A DNA stretch of 64,000 bases from Limnobacter thiooxidans (GTDB lineage Bacteria; Pseudomonadota; Gammaproteobacteria; Burkholderiales; Burkholderiaceae_B): assembly GCF_036323495.1 (NCBI RefSeq), contig NZ_AP028947.1, positions 1,116,001 to 1,180,000 of the forward strand, given 5' to 3'. Of this stretch, positions 27,628 to 35,805 are shown piece by piece. The stretch's first letter is position 1; each line of letters opens with the position of its first letter. The position numbers and the translations under genes are program-made. A model generated the notes under the pieces. It was not told the DNA's origin and did not search any database. It saw nothing but the letters and a program-made list of their open reading frames with translations.

Positions 27628-28491
27628 TTACTGCAACAGGCTCAGCACGTTGTTGGGCAACTGGTTGGCCTGGGCCAGCATGGCGGTGCCAGCCTGCTGC
27701 AAAATCTGTGAACGGGTCAGGTTCGCTGTTTCCTTGGCGAAGTCAGCGTCCATGATGCGTCCGCGCGCAGCCTGCAGATTGGTGCTGGAGGTGTCGGCAA
27801 AGGAAGCCACCTGTTCAAGGCGGCTTTGGCCCGCGCCCACCACAGCCCGAATGCCCGTGATGGCATCAATCGAGGCGTCCAGTGTGTCAATCGCCGTGGT
27901 GGCGTTGGCCACGTCGGTGATGGCACCGAGGTTGGTTTGAATATCGGCTGCGCCGTTGGTCAGGATGGTAGTCAGGTCGTTGCCTGTGCTCAAGCCGTCG
28001 TCGGTCAAATTCAATTCAAGTGTGTCGGTGGTGGCGTTGCCCGTGCCCACCTGGAAGCTCAGTGTCTGGTTGGCTGCATCAAACAGGTTGTTGCCGTTGA
28101 AGGTGCTGCCTGTGGTGATGCGGTCCACTTCGTTGGCCAGCTCCGTGTATTCACGGTTCAGGTTCACGCGGTCGGTGTCGTTCAGGGTGCCGTTCTTGGC
28201 CTGTACTGCCAATTCACGCATGCGCTGCAGGTTGTCCGTGATCTTGCCCATGGCGCCGTCAGCGACCTGGAGAAGAGAGATACCGTCATTGGCATTGCGG
28301 CCAGCCACATCAAAGCCCTTGATCTGCGCTTGCATGCGCTCGGCGATTGCCAGGCCTGCTGCGTCGTCCTTGGCGCTGTTTACACGAAGGCCAGAGGACA
28401 AGCGGGCGATTGAGTTGTTCAAACCCATACCTGAACCAGACAGGTTCTTCTGGGCGGTCAGTGATGCAACGTTGGTATTGATTCCTAGCAT
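27628..28491 (-). CDS. Flagellin, type B (copy 2)
   Basis: 287 aa, D0/D1-only flagellin. The N-terminus INTNVASLTAQKNLSGSGMG and the middle LSFQVGTGNATTDTLELNL set it apart from type A, while the C-terminal tail from RGRIMDADFAKETANLTRS is the same. It is nearly identical to the gene at 29971. Own sigma-28 promoter at 28560-28586, own terminator at 27534-27572. Confidence 0.96.
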   Translation of the reverse strand: MLGINTNVASLTAQKNLSGSGMGLNNSIARLSSGLRVNSAKDDAAGLAIAERMQAQIKGFDVAGRNANDGISLLQVADGAMGKITDNLQRMRELAVQAKNGTLNDTDRVNLNREYTELANEVDRITTGSTFNGNNLFDAANQTLSFQVGTGNATTDTLELNLTDDGLSTGNDLTTILTNGAADIQTNLGAITDVANATTAIDTLDASIDAITGIRAVVGAGQSRLEQVASFADTSSTNLQAARGRIMDADFAKETANLTRSQILQQAGTAMLAQANQLPNNVLSLLQ

Positions 28492-28559
28492 GATATTTCT
28501 CCAAGCAATTCAGTTGAGTTCATCGGGCTGCATCACTGTGTGTGCTGCCTCATGATTCC

Positions 28560-28586
28560 TTAACGCTTGAAAAAACAGGAACTTTA
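28560..28586 (-). promoter_or_regulatory. Sigma-28 promoter of flagellin gene 2
   Basis: Minus strand TAAAGTTC, 11 nt, AGCGTTAA: 12 of 16 matches to the FliA consensus, about 70 bp before the start codon. The leader lies in 28492-28559. Confidence 0.72.
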
Positions 28587-28764
28587 GAAAAAAATGCGAA
28601 AAAATTCACTTTCTCAAGAGAATTTTTGATAGCCCTCAAGTTTGCGGCGGGGGTGCCGTAATTGGGCCATTTTGTTTGAAACTTGGTCTGAACTTCCCCC
28701 GGTTTTCCAGTGCGTGTTGCAGGGTGCACTGTCAAACCAGGGGTCGCTCGGAGTGACTCTTCGA

Positions 28765-29631
28765 TTAACGCAGCAGGCTCAACACGTTGTTGGGCAGCTG
28801 ATTAGCCTGGGCCAGCATAGCGGTACCGGCCTGTTGCAGAATCTGTGAACGGGTCAGGTTCGCAGTTTCCTTGGCAAAGTCAGCGTCCATGATTCGGCCA
28901 CGGGCTGAACTCAGGTTGCTGCTGTTGGTTTCCAGTGAGGAGGCCACTTGTTCCAGTCGGCTCAAGCCAGCACCTACTGTAGAACGCAGGTTGGTGATGT
29001 CATCAATCGCGGTGTCGATTGTATCGATCGCAGTTTCAGCGTTGGCTGCGGAATCCACACCGCCAAGGGCTGTCGCGATCAGGGCCTGTGTTGCGCCACC
29101 CAGGGTGGTTTGCAAGTCGTTGCCGGTCGCTGTGCCGTCGTCAGTCAGGTTCACTGCCAAGGTGTCAGTTGTTTCGTTGCCTGCACCAATTTGCAATTCA
29201 ACTGATTTGTTCGCCGATGCAAACACTGTGTTGTCATTGAAGGATGTGCCTGTTGCAACACGGCCCACTTCGTTGGCCAGCTCCGAAAATTCGCGGTTCA
29301 GGTTGGCGCGGTCAGTGTCGTTCAAGGTGCCATTTTTCGATTGAACACCCAATTCACGCATGCGCTGCAGGTTGTCAGTGATTTTGCCCAGGGCGCCATC
29401 GGCCACTTGCAACAATGAAATACCGTCATTCGCGTTGCGGGATGCCACGTCGAAGCCACGAATCTGAGCGGTCATCCGTTCCGCAATAGCCAGGCCAGCT
29501 GCGTCGTCTTTTGCGCTGTTGACTCGCAAGCCGGAAGACAGTCGAGAGATTGAAGTTTCAAGGGAACCAGCAGATTTGCTGAGGTTCATTTGTGCGCCAA
29601 GTGAAGGTGCGTTGGTATTAATTCCCATCAT
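28765..29631 (-). CDS. Flagellin, type A (copy 3)
   Basis: 288 aa, starting MMGINTNAPSLGAQMNLSKSAGSL. A close relative of copy 1, differing at scattered sites in the middle (IGAGNETTDTLAVNL against IGSGNDAADTLNVNL). D0 and D1 are complete, so it should assemble. It lies between two type B genes. No clear terminator was found behind it in 28640-28764. Confidence 0.96.
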   Translation of the reverse strand: MMGINTNAPSLGAQMNLSKSAGSLETSISRLSSGLRVNSAKDDAAGLAIAERMTAQIRGFDVASRNANDGISLLQVADGALGKITDNLQRMRELGVQSKNGTLNDTDRANLNREFSELANEVGRVATGTSFNDNTVFASANKSVELQIGAGNETTDTLAVNLTDDGTATGNDLQTTLGGATQALIATALGGVDSAANAETAIDTIDTAIDDITNLRSTVGAGLSRLEQVASSLETNSSNLSSARGRIMDADFAKETANLTRSQILQQAGTAMLAQANQLPNNVLSLLR

Positions 29632-29715
29632 GATAGATTACTCCAAAAAAATCTTTACTATTAGTAAGAAGAGGGTGTCTTCTTGTTCGCCTCGGTGTTT
29701 GTCACCGATGTTTAT

Positions 29716-29742
29716 ATAACGTCTTTGGGGGATGAATATTTA
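29716..29742 (-). promoter_or_regulatory. Sigma-28 promoter of flagellin gene 3
   Basis: Minus strand TAAATATT, 11 nt, GACGTTAT: 11 of 16 matches, 85 bp before the gene. The surrounding leader is strongly AT-rich. Confidence 0.58.
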
Positions 29743-29786
29743 GCTTATTTTTGAAATATTTTTCAATTTGTTTTTTTACATTTAAT

Positions 29787-29839
29787 AAAAAAAACAGATT
29801 ATCTTTTTCATATTGTTAAATAAGAAAAAGATAATCTGT
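29787..29839 (-). terminator. Long hairpin terminator after flagellin gene 4
   Basis: Arms ACAGATTATCTTTTTC (29794-29809) and GAAAAAGATAATCTGT (29824-29839) pair over 16 bp with a 14-nt loop; an A8 run at 29787-29794 becomes a T-run on the minus strand. It lies 131 bp behind the stop at 29971 and ahead of the promoter for flagellin gene 3. Confidence 0.85.
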
Positions 29840-29970
29840 ATCCCGGCAGCTGCAAGCAAAAAATGAGGGGTGGATGCTTCCCACCCCCTTTAAAACAACC
29901 AGCTATCAGGAATCAGATCGCAGGTTGCTGCTTGGACTTCATACAACAGGTGATTCAATCAAATCCTTGT

Positions 29971-30834
29971 TTACTGCAACAGGCTCAGTACGTTGTTGGG
30001 CAACTGGTTGGCCTGGGCCAGCATGGCGGTACCAGCCTGCTGCAAAATCTGTGAACGGGTCAGGTTCGCTGTTTCCTTGGCGAAGTCTGCATCCATGATG
30101 CGTCCGCGTGCGGCCTGCAGGTTGGTGCTGGAGGTGTCGGCAAAGGAAGCTACCTGTTCCAGGCGGCTTTGGCCCGCGCCCACCACTGCCCGAATACCGG
30201 TGATCGCATCAATCGAGGCGTCCAGTGTGTCAATCGCCGTGGTGGCGTTGGCCACGTCGGTGATTGAACCCAGGTTGGCCTGAATGTCAGCGGCTGCACC
30301 GGTCAGGATGGTGGTCAGGTCGTTGCCTGTGCTCAAGCCGTCGTCGGTCAAATTCAATTCCAGAGTGTCGGTGGTGGCGTTGCCCGTGCCCACCTGAAAG
30401 CTCAGTGTCTGGTTGGCTGCATCAAACAGGTTGTTGCCGTTGAAGGTGCTGCCTGTGGTGATGCGGTCCACTTCGTTGGCCAGCTCCGTGTATTCACGGT
30501 TCAGGTTCACGCGGTCGGTGTCGTTCAGGGTGCCGTTCTTGGCTTGAACAGCCAATTCACGCATGCGCTGCAGGTTGTCTGTCATCTTACCCATGGCGCC
30601 GTCAGCGACCTGGAGAAGAGAGATACCGTCGTTGGCATTGCGGCCCGCCACATCAAAGCCCCTGATTTGCGCTTGCATACGCTCTGCAATGGCCAGGCCT
30701 GCTGCGTCGTCCTTGGCGCTGTTGACACGAAGGCCAGAAGACAGGCGGGCGATTGAGTTGTTCAAACCGATGCCTGAACCTGACAGGTTCTTCTGGGCGG
30801 TCAGCGATGCAACGTTGGTATTGATTCCTAGCAT
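29971..30834 (-). CDS. Flagellin, type B (copy 4)
   Basis: 287 aa, nearly the same as the gene at 27628 (differences such as GMGLNN to GIGLNN and TNGAADIQTN to TGAAADIQAN). It has the best sigma-28 promoter of the four (30918-30944), so it may be the main or first filament protein. That ranking is an inference from promoter match only. Confidence 0.96.
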   Translation of the reverse strand: MLGINTNVASLTAQKNLSGSGIGLNNSIARLSSGLRVNSAKDDAAGLAIAERMQAQIRGFDVAGRNANDGISLLQVADGAMGKMTDNLQRMRELAVQAKNGTLNDTDRVNLNREYTELANEVDRITTGSTFNGNNLFDAANQTLSFQVGTGNATTDTLELNLTDDGLSTGNDLTTILTGAAADIQANLGSITDVANATTAIDTLDASIDAITGIRAVVGAGQSRLEQVASFADTSSTNLQAARGRIMDADFAKETANLTRSQILQQAGTAMLAQANQLPNNVLSLLQ

Positions 30835-30917
30835 GATATTTCTCCAAGCAATTGTATTGAGTTCATCGGTCAGTCGCCTTCAGTGTCGAGCACCGTTGTG
30901 CGCTGCCTTGTGTCCTG

Positions 30918-30944
30918 TTATCGATTGCTGGAATTAAAACTTTA
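30918..30944 (-). promoter_or_regulatory. Sigma-28 promoter of flagellin gene 4
   Basis: Minus strand TAAAGTTT (8 of 8), 11 nt, ATCGATAA (6 of 8): 14 of 16 matches, 84 bp before the start codon. This and the flgM promoter are the two best FliA sites in the window. Confidence 0.85.
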
Positions 30945-31046
30945 GGGTTGGTGTGAGAAATAAAAAATATTCTTTTTACCCCCTAAAGTTCGGGGTGCGT
31001 TTGTCGTAACACCTCAGACGGGGCAACACTTTGTGACTCGAACGGA

Positions 31047-31062
31047 TGGGGGGATCCCCCCA
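31047..31062. promoter_or_regulatory. G6-AT-C6 palindrome upstream of flhDC
   Basis: TGGGGGGATCCCCCCA is a perfect 16-bp palindrome, embedded in a slightly longer near-palindrome (CGG before, CCG after). It lies in the 449-bp gap between flagellin gene 4 and flhD, about 220 bp before flhD, where regulation of the master operon is expected. It could be a regulator site or an RNA hairpin. No confident -10/-35 pair for flhD was recognised in 30945-31283. Confidence 0.4.
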
Positions 31063-31283
31063 AACCGTGATCCTTTCACCGAGTCCTTTCCCCGATAGTG
31101 AGGGTGTAAGACGTTTTCCTACATGCGGATTGCCAGAGAAGTGACTGAATCAATAGAAGCAGGATGATTCATGAAAACTGGCTTCAGGACGATGATTCGT
31201 ATCAGGGAATTGCAACTGTGACTAGACACCACAGTGCGAAATTGGGATGCCGTAAAACTGAGACTGAACTGGAGAATACACAC

Positions 31284-31601
31284 ATGAAAGCTACTCGCTT
31301 GCTTGACGAAATTCGTGAAACCAACCTTTCTTATTTGCTGCTAGCACAGCAGCTGATTCGCGAAGACCGTGCCGAAGCTACTTTCCGCCTGGGTATTTCC
31401 GAGGAAGTGGCCGACCTGATCGACCAACTGACCACGGCACAGGTGCTGAGAATTGCCTCCAGCAACATGTTGATGTGTCGCTTCCGCTTTGATGATGAAG
31501 TGGTCTGGAACCTGTTGACCAGCCACACCAAGGATCGCAGCGTGTCTGGAATGCATGCCGCCATCATCATGTCTGGCAAGGCGGTTGGCGTTACAGCGTA
31601 A
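31284..31601 (+). CDS. flhD: Flagellar master regulator subunit FlhD
   Basis: 105 aa, slightly shorter than the E. coli protein. It forms the FlhD4C2 activator of class II flagellar genes. It opens MKATRLLDEIRETNLSYLLLAQQLIREDRAEATFRLG, the hallmark FlhD N-terminus. The ATG at 31284 is preceded by GGAGA; a longer frame starting at 31164 would add 40 residues unlike any FlhD. It is followed by flhC after 73 nt. Confidence 0.96.
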   Translation: MKATRLLDEIRETNLSYLLLAQQLIREDRAEATFRLGISEEVADLIDQLTTAQVLRIASSNMLMCRFRFDDEVVWNLLTSHTKDRSVSGMHAAIIMSGKAVGVTA

Positions 31602-31674
31602 TAAGTTAAAAATGAGGGTGTAACAAAAACAATAAAGGCACCCAACTTTGACATCAGACAGGGGTCAGAAAATC

Positions 31675-32238
31675 ATGGCAAAAGTCAAATCAATTATTGA
31701 TGAAGCAGCACAAATCCGTTTGGCCACCGAGCTGATTCGACTGGATGCAAGGCTGCAGGTGCTGGAATCGGAAACCCAGTTGTCCCGTGAACGTTTGCTC
31801 AAGCTCTACAAAGAGCTCAAGCACAAATCGCCGCCCAAGGGCATGTTGCCTTTTTCGACAGACTGGTTCATGACCTGGCAACCCAATATCCATTCGTCGC
31901 TGTTCATCAACATTTACCAGACCTTGATCAAAAGCACCGACATTGAAGACATCGAAGCCATTATCAAGGCCTATCGCATGTACTTGGAGCAGGTTACCCA
32001 TTTGGGACTGCCCGAGGTGTTGTCCCTGACCCGCGCCTGGCGTTTGGTCAAGTTTTTTGATGCAGGCATGTTGACCACCACAGCCTGCAAGGAATGTGAC
32101 GGCCGCTTTGTGGTTCACACCTATGAGTTGGTCAATGATTATGTGTGTGGCCTGTGCCACATGCCCTCACGTGCCGGAAAGACCAGGCAATCTGCAGCGG
32201 ACCGCTTCTTCAATGAAGAAGCCAGCGTAGAAGCCTGA
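31675..32238 (+). CDS. flhC: Flagellar master regulator subunit FlhC
   Basis: 187 aa, the DNA-contacting partner of FlhD. The four zinc-binding cysteines are present as CKEC and CGLC near the C-terminus. The segment KGMLPFSTDWFMTWQPNIHSSLF is typical of FlhC. The start at ATG 31675 has AGGGG 10 nt upstream; an in-frame TTG at 31648 is possible but less likely. Confidence 0.95.
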   Translation: MAKVKSIIDEAAQIRLATELIRLDARLQVLESETQLSRERLLKLYKELKHKSPPKGMLPFSTDWFMTWQPNIHSSLFINIYQTLIKSTDIEDIEAIIKAYRMYLEQVTHLGLPEVLSLTRAWRLVKFFDAGMLTTTACKECDGRFVVHTYELVNDYVCGLCHMPSRAGKTRQSAADRFFNEEASVEA

Positions 32239-32365
32239 GTTAAAAGTCCGGCAAAAGCCCGCGGGAGCAGGGCTTGCCGTTTACCCCCGCTGCAACAAAA
32301 GGTCCGGTTGCATCCTCCCACCCTCTGTCTCTTCCGGGTCTGCAGTGGGGGTTTCTCATACTCGT

Positions 32366-32394
32366 AAAGGCCAGCCATTGTTGCTGGCCTTTTT
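32366..32394 (+). terminator. Intrinsic terminator after flhDC
   Basis: AAAGGCCAGC (32366-32375), a 7-nt loop and GCTGGCCTTT (32383-32392) are followed by TT and a pyrimidine-rich end. It is followed by the separate motA promoter, so flhDC and motAB are distinct units. A weaker hairpin (CGGCAA..GCCC against GGGCTTGCCG) lies at 32249-32279 without a T-run. Confidence 0.8.
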
Positions 32395-32495
32395 CAATTC
32401 ATAGCCCCCAAAGCGGCTAGAGCAAACGATTGTGTCGTGTTTCACCAGCAAGCCCCATGCTTTGAAATCGCCTAGAAAAGCCACTTTATTCAGAC

Positions 32496-32522
32496 AAAAG
32501 ATTTTACAAATTCTGCCGACAA
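32496..32522 (+). promoter_or_regulatory. Sigma-28 promoter of motAB (and possibly che genes)
   Basis: AAAAGATT, 11 nt, GCCGACAA: 13 of 16 matches to TAAAGTTT-N11-GCCGATAA, 43 bp before motA. It is the only promoter-like element seen between the flhC terminator and motA. Confidence 0.8.
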
Positions 32523-32565
32523 TACCTATACACAAAAACCATTTTTAGACAGAGAACCCAAGCCC

Positions 32566-33429
32566 ATGTTAGTAGCAATCGGATTCGTGATCGTCACGGC
32601 CTGTGTGTTAGGCGGCTTCGCCTTCATGGGCGGACATTTGATCACCCTGTGGCAGCCCGTGGAAATCCTGATCATCGGTGGTGGTGCACTGGGTGCCATG
32701 GTTGTCAGTAACACTCCCAACATTCTGAAGGCCACAGGTAAGGCCATGGCCGGCGCATTCAAACCCAGTTCAATCACCAAGGCCTTCTACATGTCGCTGA
32801 TGGCTCTGATGTATGAAGTACTGACCAAGGTTCGCAAAGAAGGCTTGATGTCGATTGAAGGCGATGTCGAAGAGCCAGAGCAAAGCCCGCTGTTTCAAAA
32901 ATACCCCGAAGTACTCGCAGATCATCACATTGTCGAGTTTTTGACCGACTACCTGCGACTGATGGTCAGCGGTAATTTGAACCCGATGGAAATTGAAAAC
33001 CTGATGGATGGTGAACTTGAAACCCACCACCAGGAAGCACACACACCGCAGGCGGCAGTCCAGCAAATGGCAGATGGTTTGCCTGCTTTCGGCATTGTGG
33101 CTGCGGTGATGGGTGTGGTGCACGTGATGGGCTCGGTGGGGCAGGTCAGCAACGCTGAGCTGGGCGTCATGATCGCAGCAGCCTTGGTGGGGACTTTCCT
33201 TGGCATCTTGTTGGCCTACGGGTTTGTCGGGCCACTGGCCAGCATCATCAATCACAAAATTGCAGAATCATCCAAGCCTTTTGAATGTGTCAAAACCACT
33301 TTGCTGGCAAGCCTCAATGGCTATTCGCCAGCGCTGGCCGTGGAGTTCGGTCGCAAGGTGCTGTATTCCACCGAACGCCCAAGTTTTGTCGAGCTTGAAG
33401 AGCACGTGAAGAACACCAAAGGCAAGTAA
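32566..33429 (+). CDS. motA: Flagellar stator protein MotA
   Basis: The proton-channel and torque subunit, 287 aa. Four membrane helices: two at the N-terminus (MLVAIGFVIVTACVLGGFAFMGG...) and two after the cytoplasmic loop (GLPAFGIVAAVMGVVHVMG and VGTFLGILLAYGFVGPLA). The long cytoplasmic loop holds the charged residues that meet FliG (LTKVRKEGLMSIEGDVEEPE). Followed by motB after 15 nt. Confidence 0.96.
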   Translation: MLVAIGFVIVTACVLGGFAFMGGHLITLWQPVEILIIGGGALGAMVVSNTPNILKATGKAMAGAFKPSSITKAFYMSLMALMYEVLTKVRKEGLMSIEGDVEEPEQSPLFQKYPEVLADHHIVEFLTDYLRLMVSGNLNPMEIENLMDGELETHHQEAHTPQAAVQQMADGLPAFGIVAAVMGVVHVMGSVGQVSNAELGVMIAAALVGTFLGILLAYGFVGPLASIINHKIAESSKPFECVKTTLLASLNGYSPALAVEFGRKVLYSTERPSFVELEEHVKNTKGK

Positions 33430-33444
33430 GGACAAACAAGCACC

Positions 33445-34392
33445 ATGGCGAAGTCTGACGAAGAACGTCCAATCATTGTCATCAAGAAGATCAAGAAAGG
33501 CGGGCATGGCCATCACGGTGGTGCCTGGAAAATTGCCTATGCCGACTTTGTGACGGCGATGATGGCTTTCTTTCTGCTGATGTGGCTGCTAGGTTCCACT
33601 GCAGAAGATGATCTTAAAGGCATCTCGGATTATTTCAACTCCCCCTTGAAAGTTGCCCTTGTAGGGGGTCCCGGATCTGGAACTGCAACCAGCATTATTG
33701 ATGCTGGGGGTACAGACCTGACACGCTCGGTGGGACAAATCAAGAGTGGCGGCAATGAAAAGAACTCGGCCAACGGTTCCGCCAACGAGGCATTCGAACG
33801 GGCAGAAGCCCGTCGCTTGCTTGAATTAAAGGGGGAAATAGAGGGCCTAATCGACGCATCAGAGTTGATGAAAAAGTTTGAAAATCAAATCATTCTGGAC
33901 ATTACGCCAGAGGGTTTGAGGATTCAGATCGTGGATGAACGCAATCGCCCCATGTTTGATTCAGGCAGTGCCGTGCTGAACAGCTACATGAAAGACATTT
34001 TAAGAAGTTTGACCAAGTTGCTGAACAAGGTCCCCAACAAATTAAGTTTGTCAGGCCACACCGATGCAGCGCCGTATGCGGCGGGTGTCAAGGGGTACAG
34101 CAATTGGGAGCTGTCGGCAGACAGGGCCAATGCCAGTCGTCGCGAGATGACCCTGGCCGGAATGCCGGATTCAAAAATGTTGCGGGTTGTTGGTTTGGCC
34201 TCTTCAGTGTCGCTGGATGAGAAAGACCCCTACGCAGCAGTGAACCGCCGTATCGCAATTGTAGTGATGAACAAGCGTGCAGAAGACGCAGTCAGGGCGC
34301 TAGCGAACCTGGATGAAGGGCAAGACCCCAACCAGATTGAGTTGCCACCCGTGCCGAAAATCGAAGGCTTGCCGTTCCCGCGGGAACAGTAA
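33445..34392 (+). CDS. motB: Flagellar stator protein MotB
   Basis: 315 aa. The proton-accepting aspartate is Asp34 at the start of the single membrane helix (YADFVTAMMAFFLLMWLLG), which fits an H+-driven stator. A periplasmic plug and linker is followed by an OmpA-like peptidoglycan-binding domain with LSGHTDAAPYAAG and NWELSADRANASRREM. Forms the MotA5B2 complex with the upstream gene product. Confidence 0.96.
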   Translation: MAKSDEERPIIVIKKIKKGGHGHHGGAWKIAYADFVTAMMAFFLLMWLLGSTAEDDLKGISDYFNSPLKVALVGGPGSGTATSIIDAGGTDLTRSVGQIKSGGNEKNSANGSANEAFERAEARRLLELKGEIEGLIDASELMKKFENQIILDITPEGLRIQIVDERNRPMFDSGSAVLNSYMKDILRSLTKLLNKVPNKLSLSGHTDAAPYAAGVKGYSNWELSADRANASRREMTLAGMPDSKMLRVVGLASSVSLDEKDPYAAVNRRIAIVVMNKRAEDAVRALANLDEGQDPNQIELPPVPKIEGLPFPREQ

Positions 34393-34443
34393 AAAGATGA
34401 ATTTGAAAACCGAAAACAGATGAACTGTCAGGAGTAACAAACA

Positions 34444-35373
34444 ATGCAAAACGATTACCGCTTGATGAACATGATCGATGAGAAGGCACGGCTGGCAGGC
34501 TCCAACAAAATGGAATTGCTTCTGTTCTCCCTCGGTTCCACTGAAGTGTTTGGAATCAACGTGTTCAAGGTGCGTGAAGTGTGCGAAACCTTGCCCATCA
34601 CACGCACACCGAACATGCCACCGGGCGTAGAAGGCATTATTTCCCTGCGCGGCAGCATATTGCCGGTGATTGACCTGGCGCAATGCCTGCACATGGGTAA
34701 TGGCGAGCAGCGCACCAAGCTGATCATCACCGAATTTTCTTCACACACCCAGGCGTTTCTGGTTCAGGACGTGGATCGAATCGTTCGTGTGGACTGGGAA
34801 CAGGTGAAGTCGCCGCAAAGCATCGGGCAAGCCCAAAGCGCCATGATCACGGCCTTGACCGAGCTGCCCGATGGCAAGCTGGTGTCAATCCTGGATGTAG
34901 AACAGATTCTGGGTGAAGTGATTGGTGAAGGCGACGTGCCCAACATGGATTCAATGCGACCCGATCATCCTTATCCGGTGTTTTTCGCAGACGATTCCAA
35001 TATCGCCCGCAAGAAAATCACGGAAGTCCTCGAGAAGTTGCACCTGCCTTACCAAAGCGCCATCAATGGTCGTGAAGCGTGGGAAAAACTGCGCAACATT
35101 GCCACACGTGCAGAACAGGAAAACCGGGATCTGCGCGATGTCGTTTCCCTCATTCTGGTCGATGCAGAAATGCCCGAGATGGACGGCTATGTGTTGACGC
35201 GTCACATCAAGGAGGATGCCCGCTTCAAGGGTATTCCAGTGGTGATGCATTCATCGTTGTCATCCGTGGCAAACAAGAAGTTGGGTCAGCAAGTTGGTGT
35301 GGATGCCTATGTGGGCAAATTCCATCCCGAAGAACTGGCGCAGATGGTTACCTCAATGCTTCACCCAGCTTAA
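34444..35373 (+). CDS. cheV: Chemotaxis coupling protein CheV
   Basis: 309 aa: a CheW-like domain (about 20-160; VFGINVFKVREVC, GIISLRGSILPVIDLA) joined to a receiver domain (about 178-305) with phospho-site Asp in LILVDAEMPEMDG. It links receptors to CheA and can tune them by phosphorylation. No separate cheW is in the window, so CheV may be the main adaptor of this array, or a cheW lies elsewhere. AGGAG site before ATG. Confidence 0.93.
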   Translation: MQNDYRLMNMIDEKARLAGSNKMELLLFSLGSTEVFGINVFKVREVCETLPITRTPNMPPGVEGIISLRGSILPVIDLAQCLHMGNGEQRTKLIITEFSSHTQAFLVQDVDRIVRVDWEQVKSPQSIGQAQSAMITALTELPDGKLVSILDVEQILGEVIGEGDVPNMDSMRPDHPYPVFFADDSNIARKKITEVLEKLHLPYQSAINGREAWEKLRNIATRAEQENRDLRDVVSLILVDAEMPEMDGYVLTRHIKEDARFKGIPVVMHSSLSSVANKKLGQQVGVDAYVGKFHPEELAQMVTSMLHPA

Positions 35374-35382
35374 GGAGAAAGC

Positions 35383-35772
35383 ATGAATCCCGAAGACCTG
35401 AGAATCCTGATTGTTGACGACTTTTCGACCATGCGTCGAATCGTACGCAACCTGTTGAAGGAAATTGGCTACAACAATGCGGATGAAGCGGAAGACGGCG
35501 CAATCGCATTGGCCAAACTGAAGAACGGCAATTTCAATTTTGTGGTCAGTGACCTCAACATGCCCAATATGAATGGTTTTGAGCTGCTTCAGAACATACG
35601 AGCCGATGCCGAACTGAAACATCTGCCGGTGTTGCTGGTGACCGCAGAAGCGAAAAAAGAGGACATTGTGACCGCCGCCCAGATGGGTGCCAATGGTTAC
35701 ATTGTCAAGCCTTTTACCAAGGCCACTCTGGAAGAAAAGCTGGGCAAGATCGTCGCGAAGATGTCTGTCTAA
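35383..35772 (+). CDS. cheY: Chemotaxis response regulator CheY
   Basis: 129 aa, a single receiver domain with Asp12/Asp13, phospho-acceptor Asp57 ([12 protein letters not shown]) and the conserved Lys in [14 protein letters not shown]. It binds the FliM N-terminal peptide to switch the motor. AAGGAG site before the ATG, 9 nt behind cheV, then cheZ. Confidence 0.97.
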   Translation: MNPEDLRILIVDDFSTMRRIVRNLLKEIGYNNADEAEDGAIALAKLKNGNFNFVVSDLNMPNMNGFELLQNIRADAELKHLPVLLVTAEAKKEDIVTAAQMGANGYIVKPFTKATLEEKLGKIVAKMSV

Positions 35773-35805
35773 AACCAATAAAACAGGAATGGAGAGGTCG
35801 CAACG

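Noticed and set aside
30984..31010. Sigma-28-like TAAAGTTC-N11-GTCGTAAC on the plus strand upstream of flhD
   Set aside because: The -10 matches only 4 of 8, and a FliA promoter for the master operon would be circular. It may be chance, next to the true minus-strand promoter of flagellin 4.
31164..31283. N-terminal extension of FlhD by 40 residues
   Set aside because: It has no similarity to FlhD, while a GGAGA site stands directly before ATG 31284, which gives the canonical protein.
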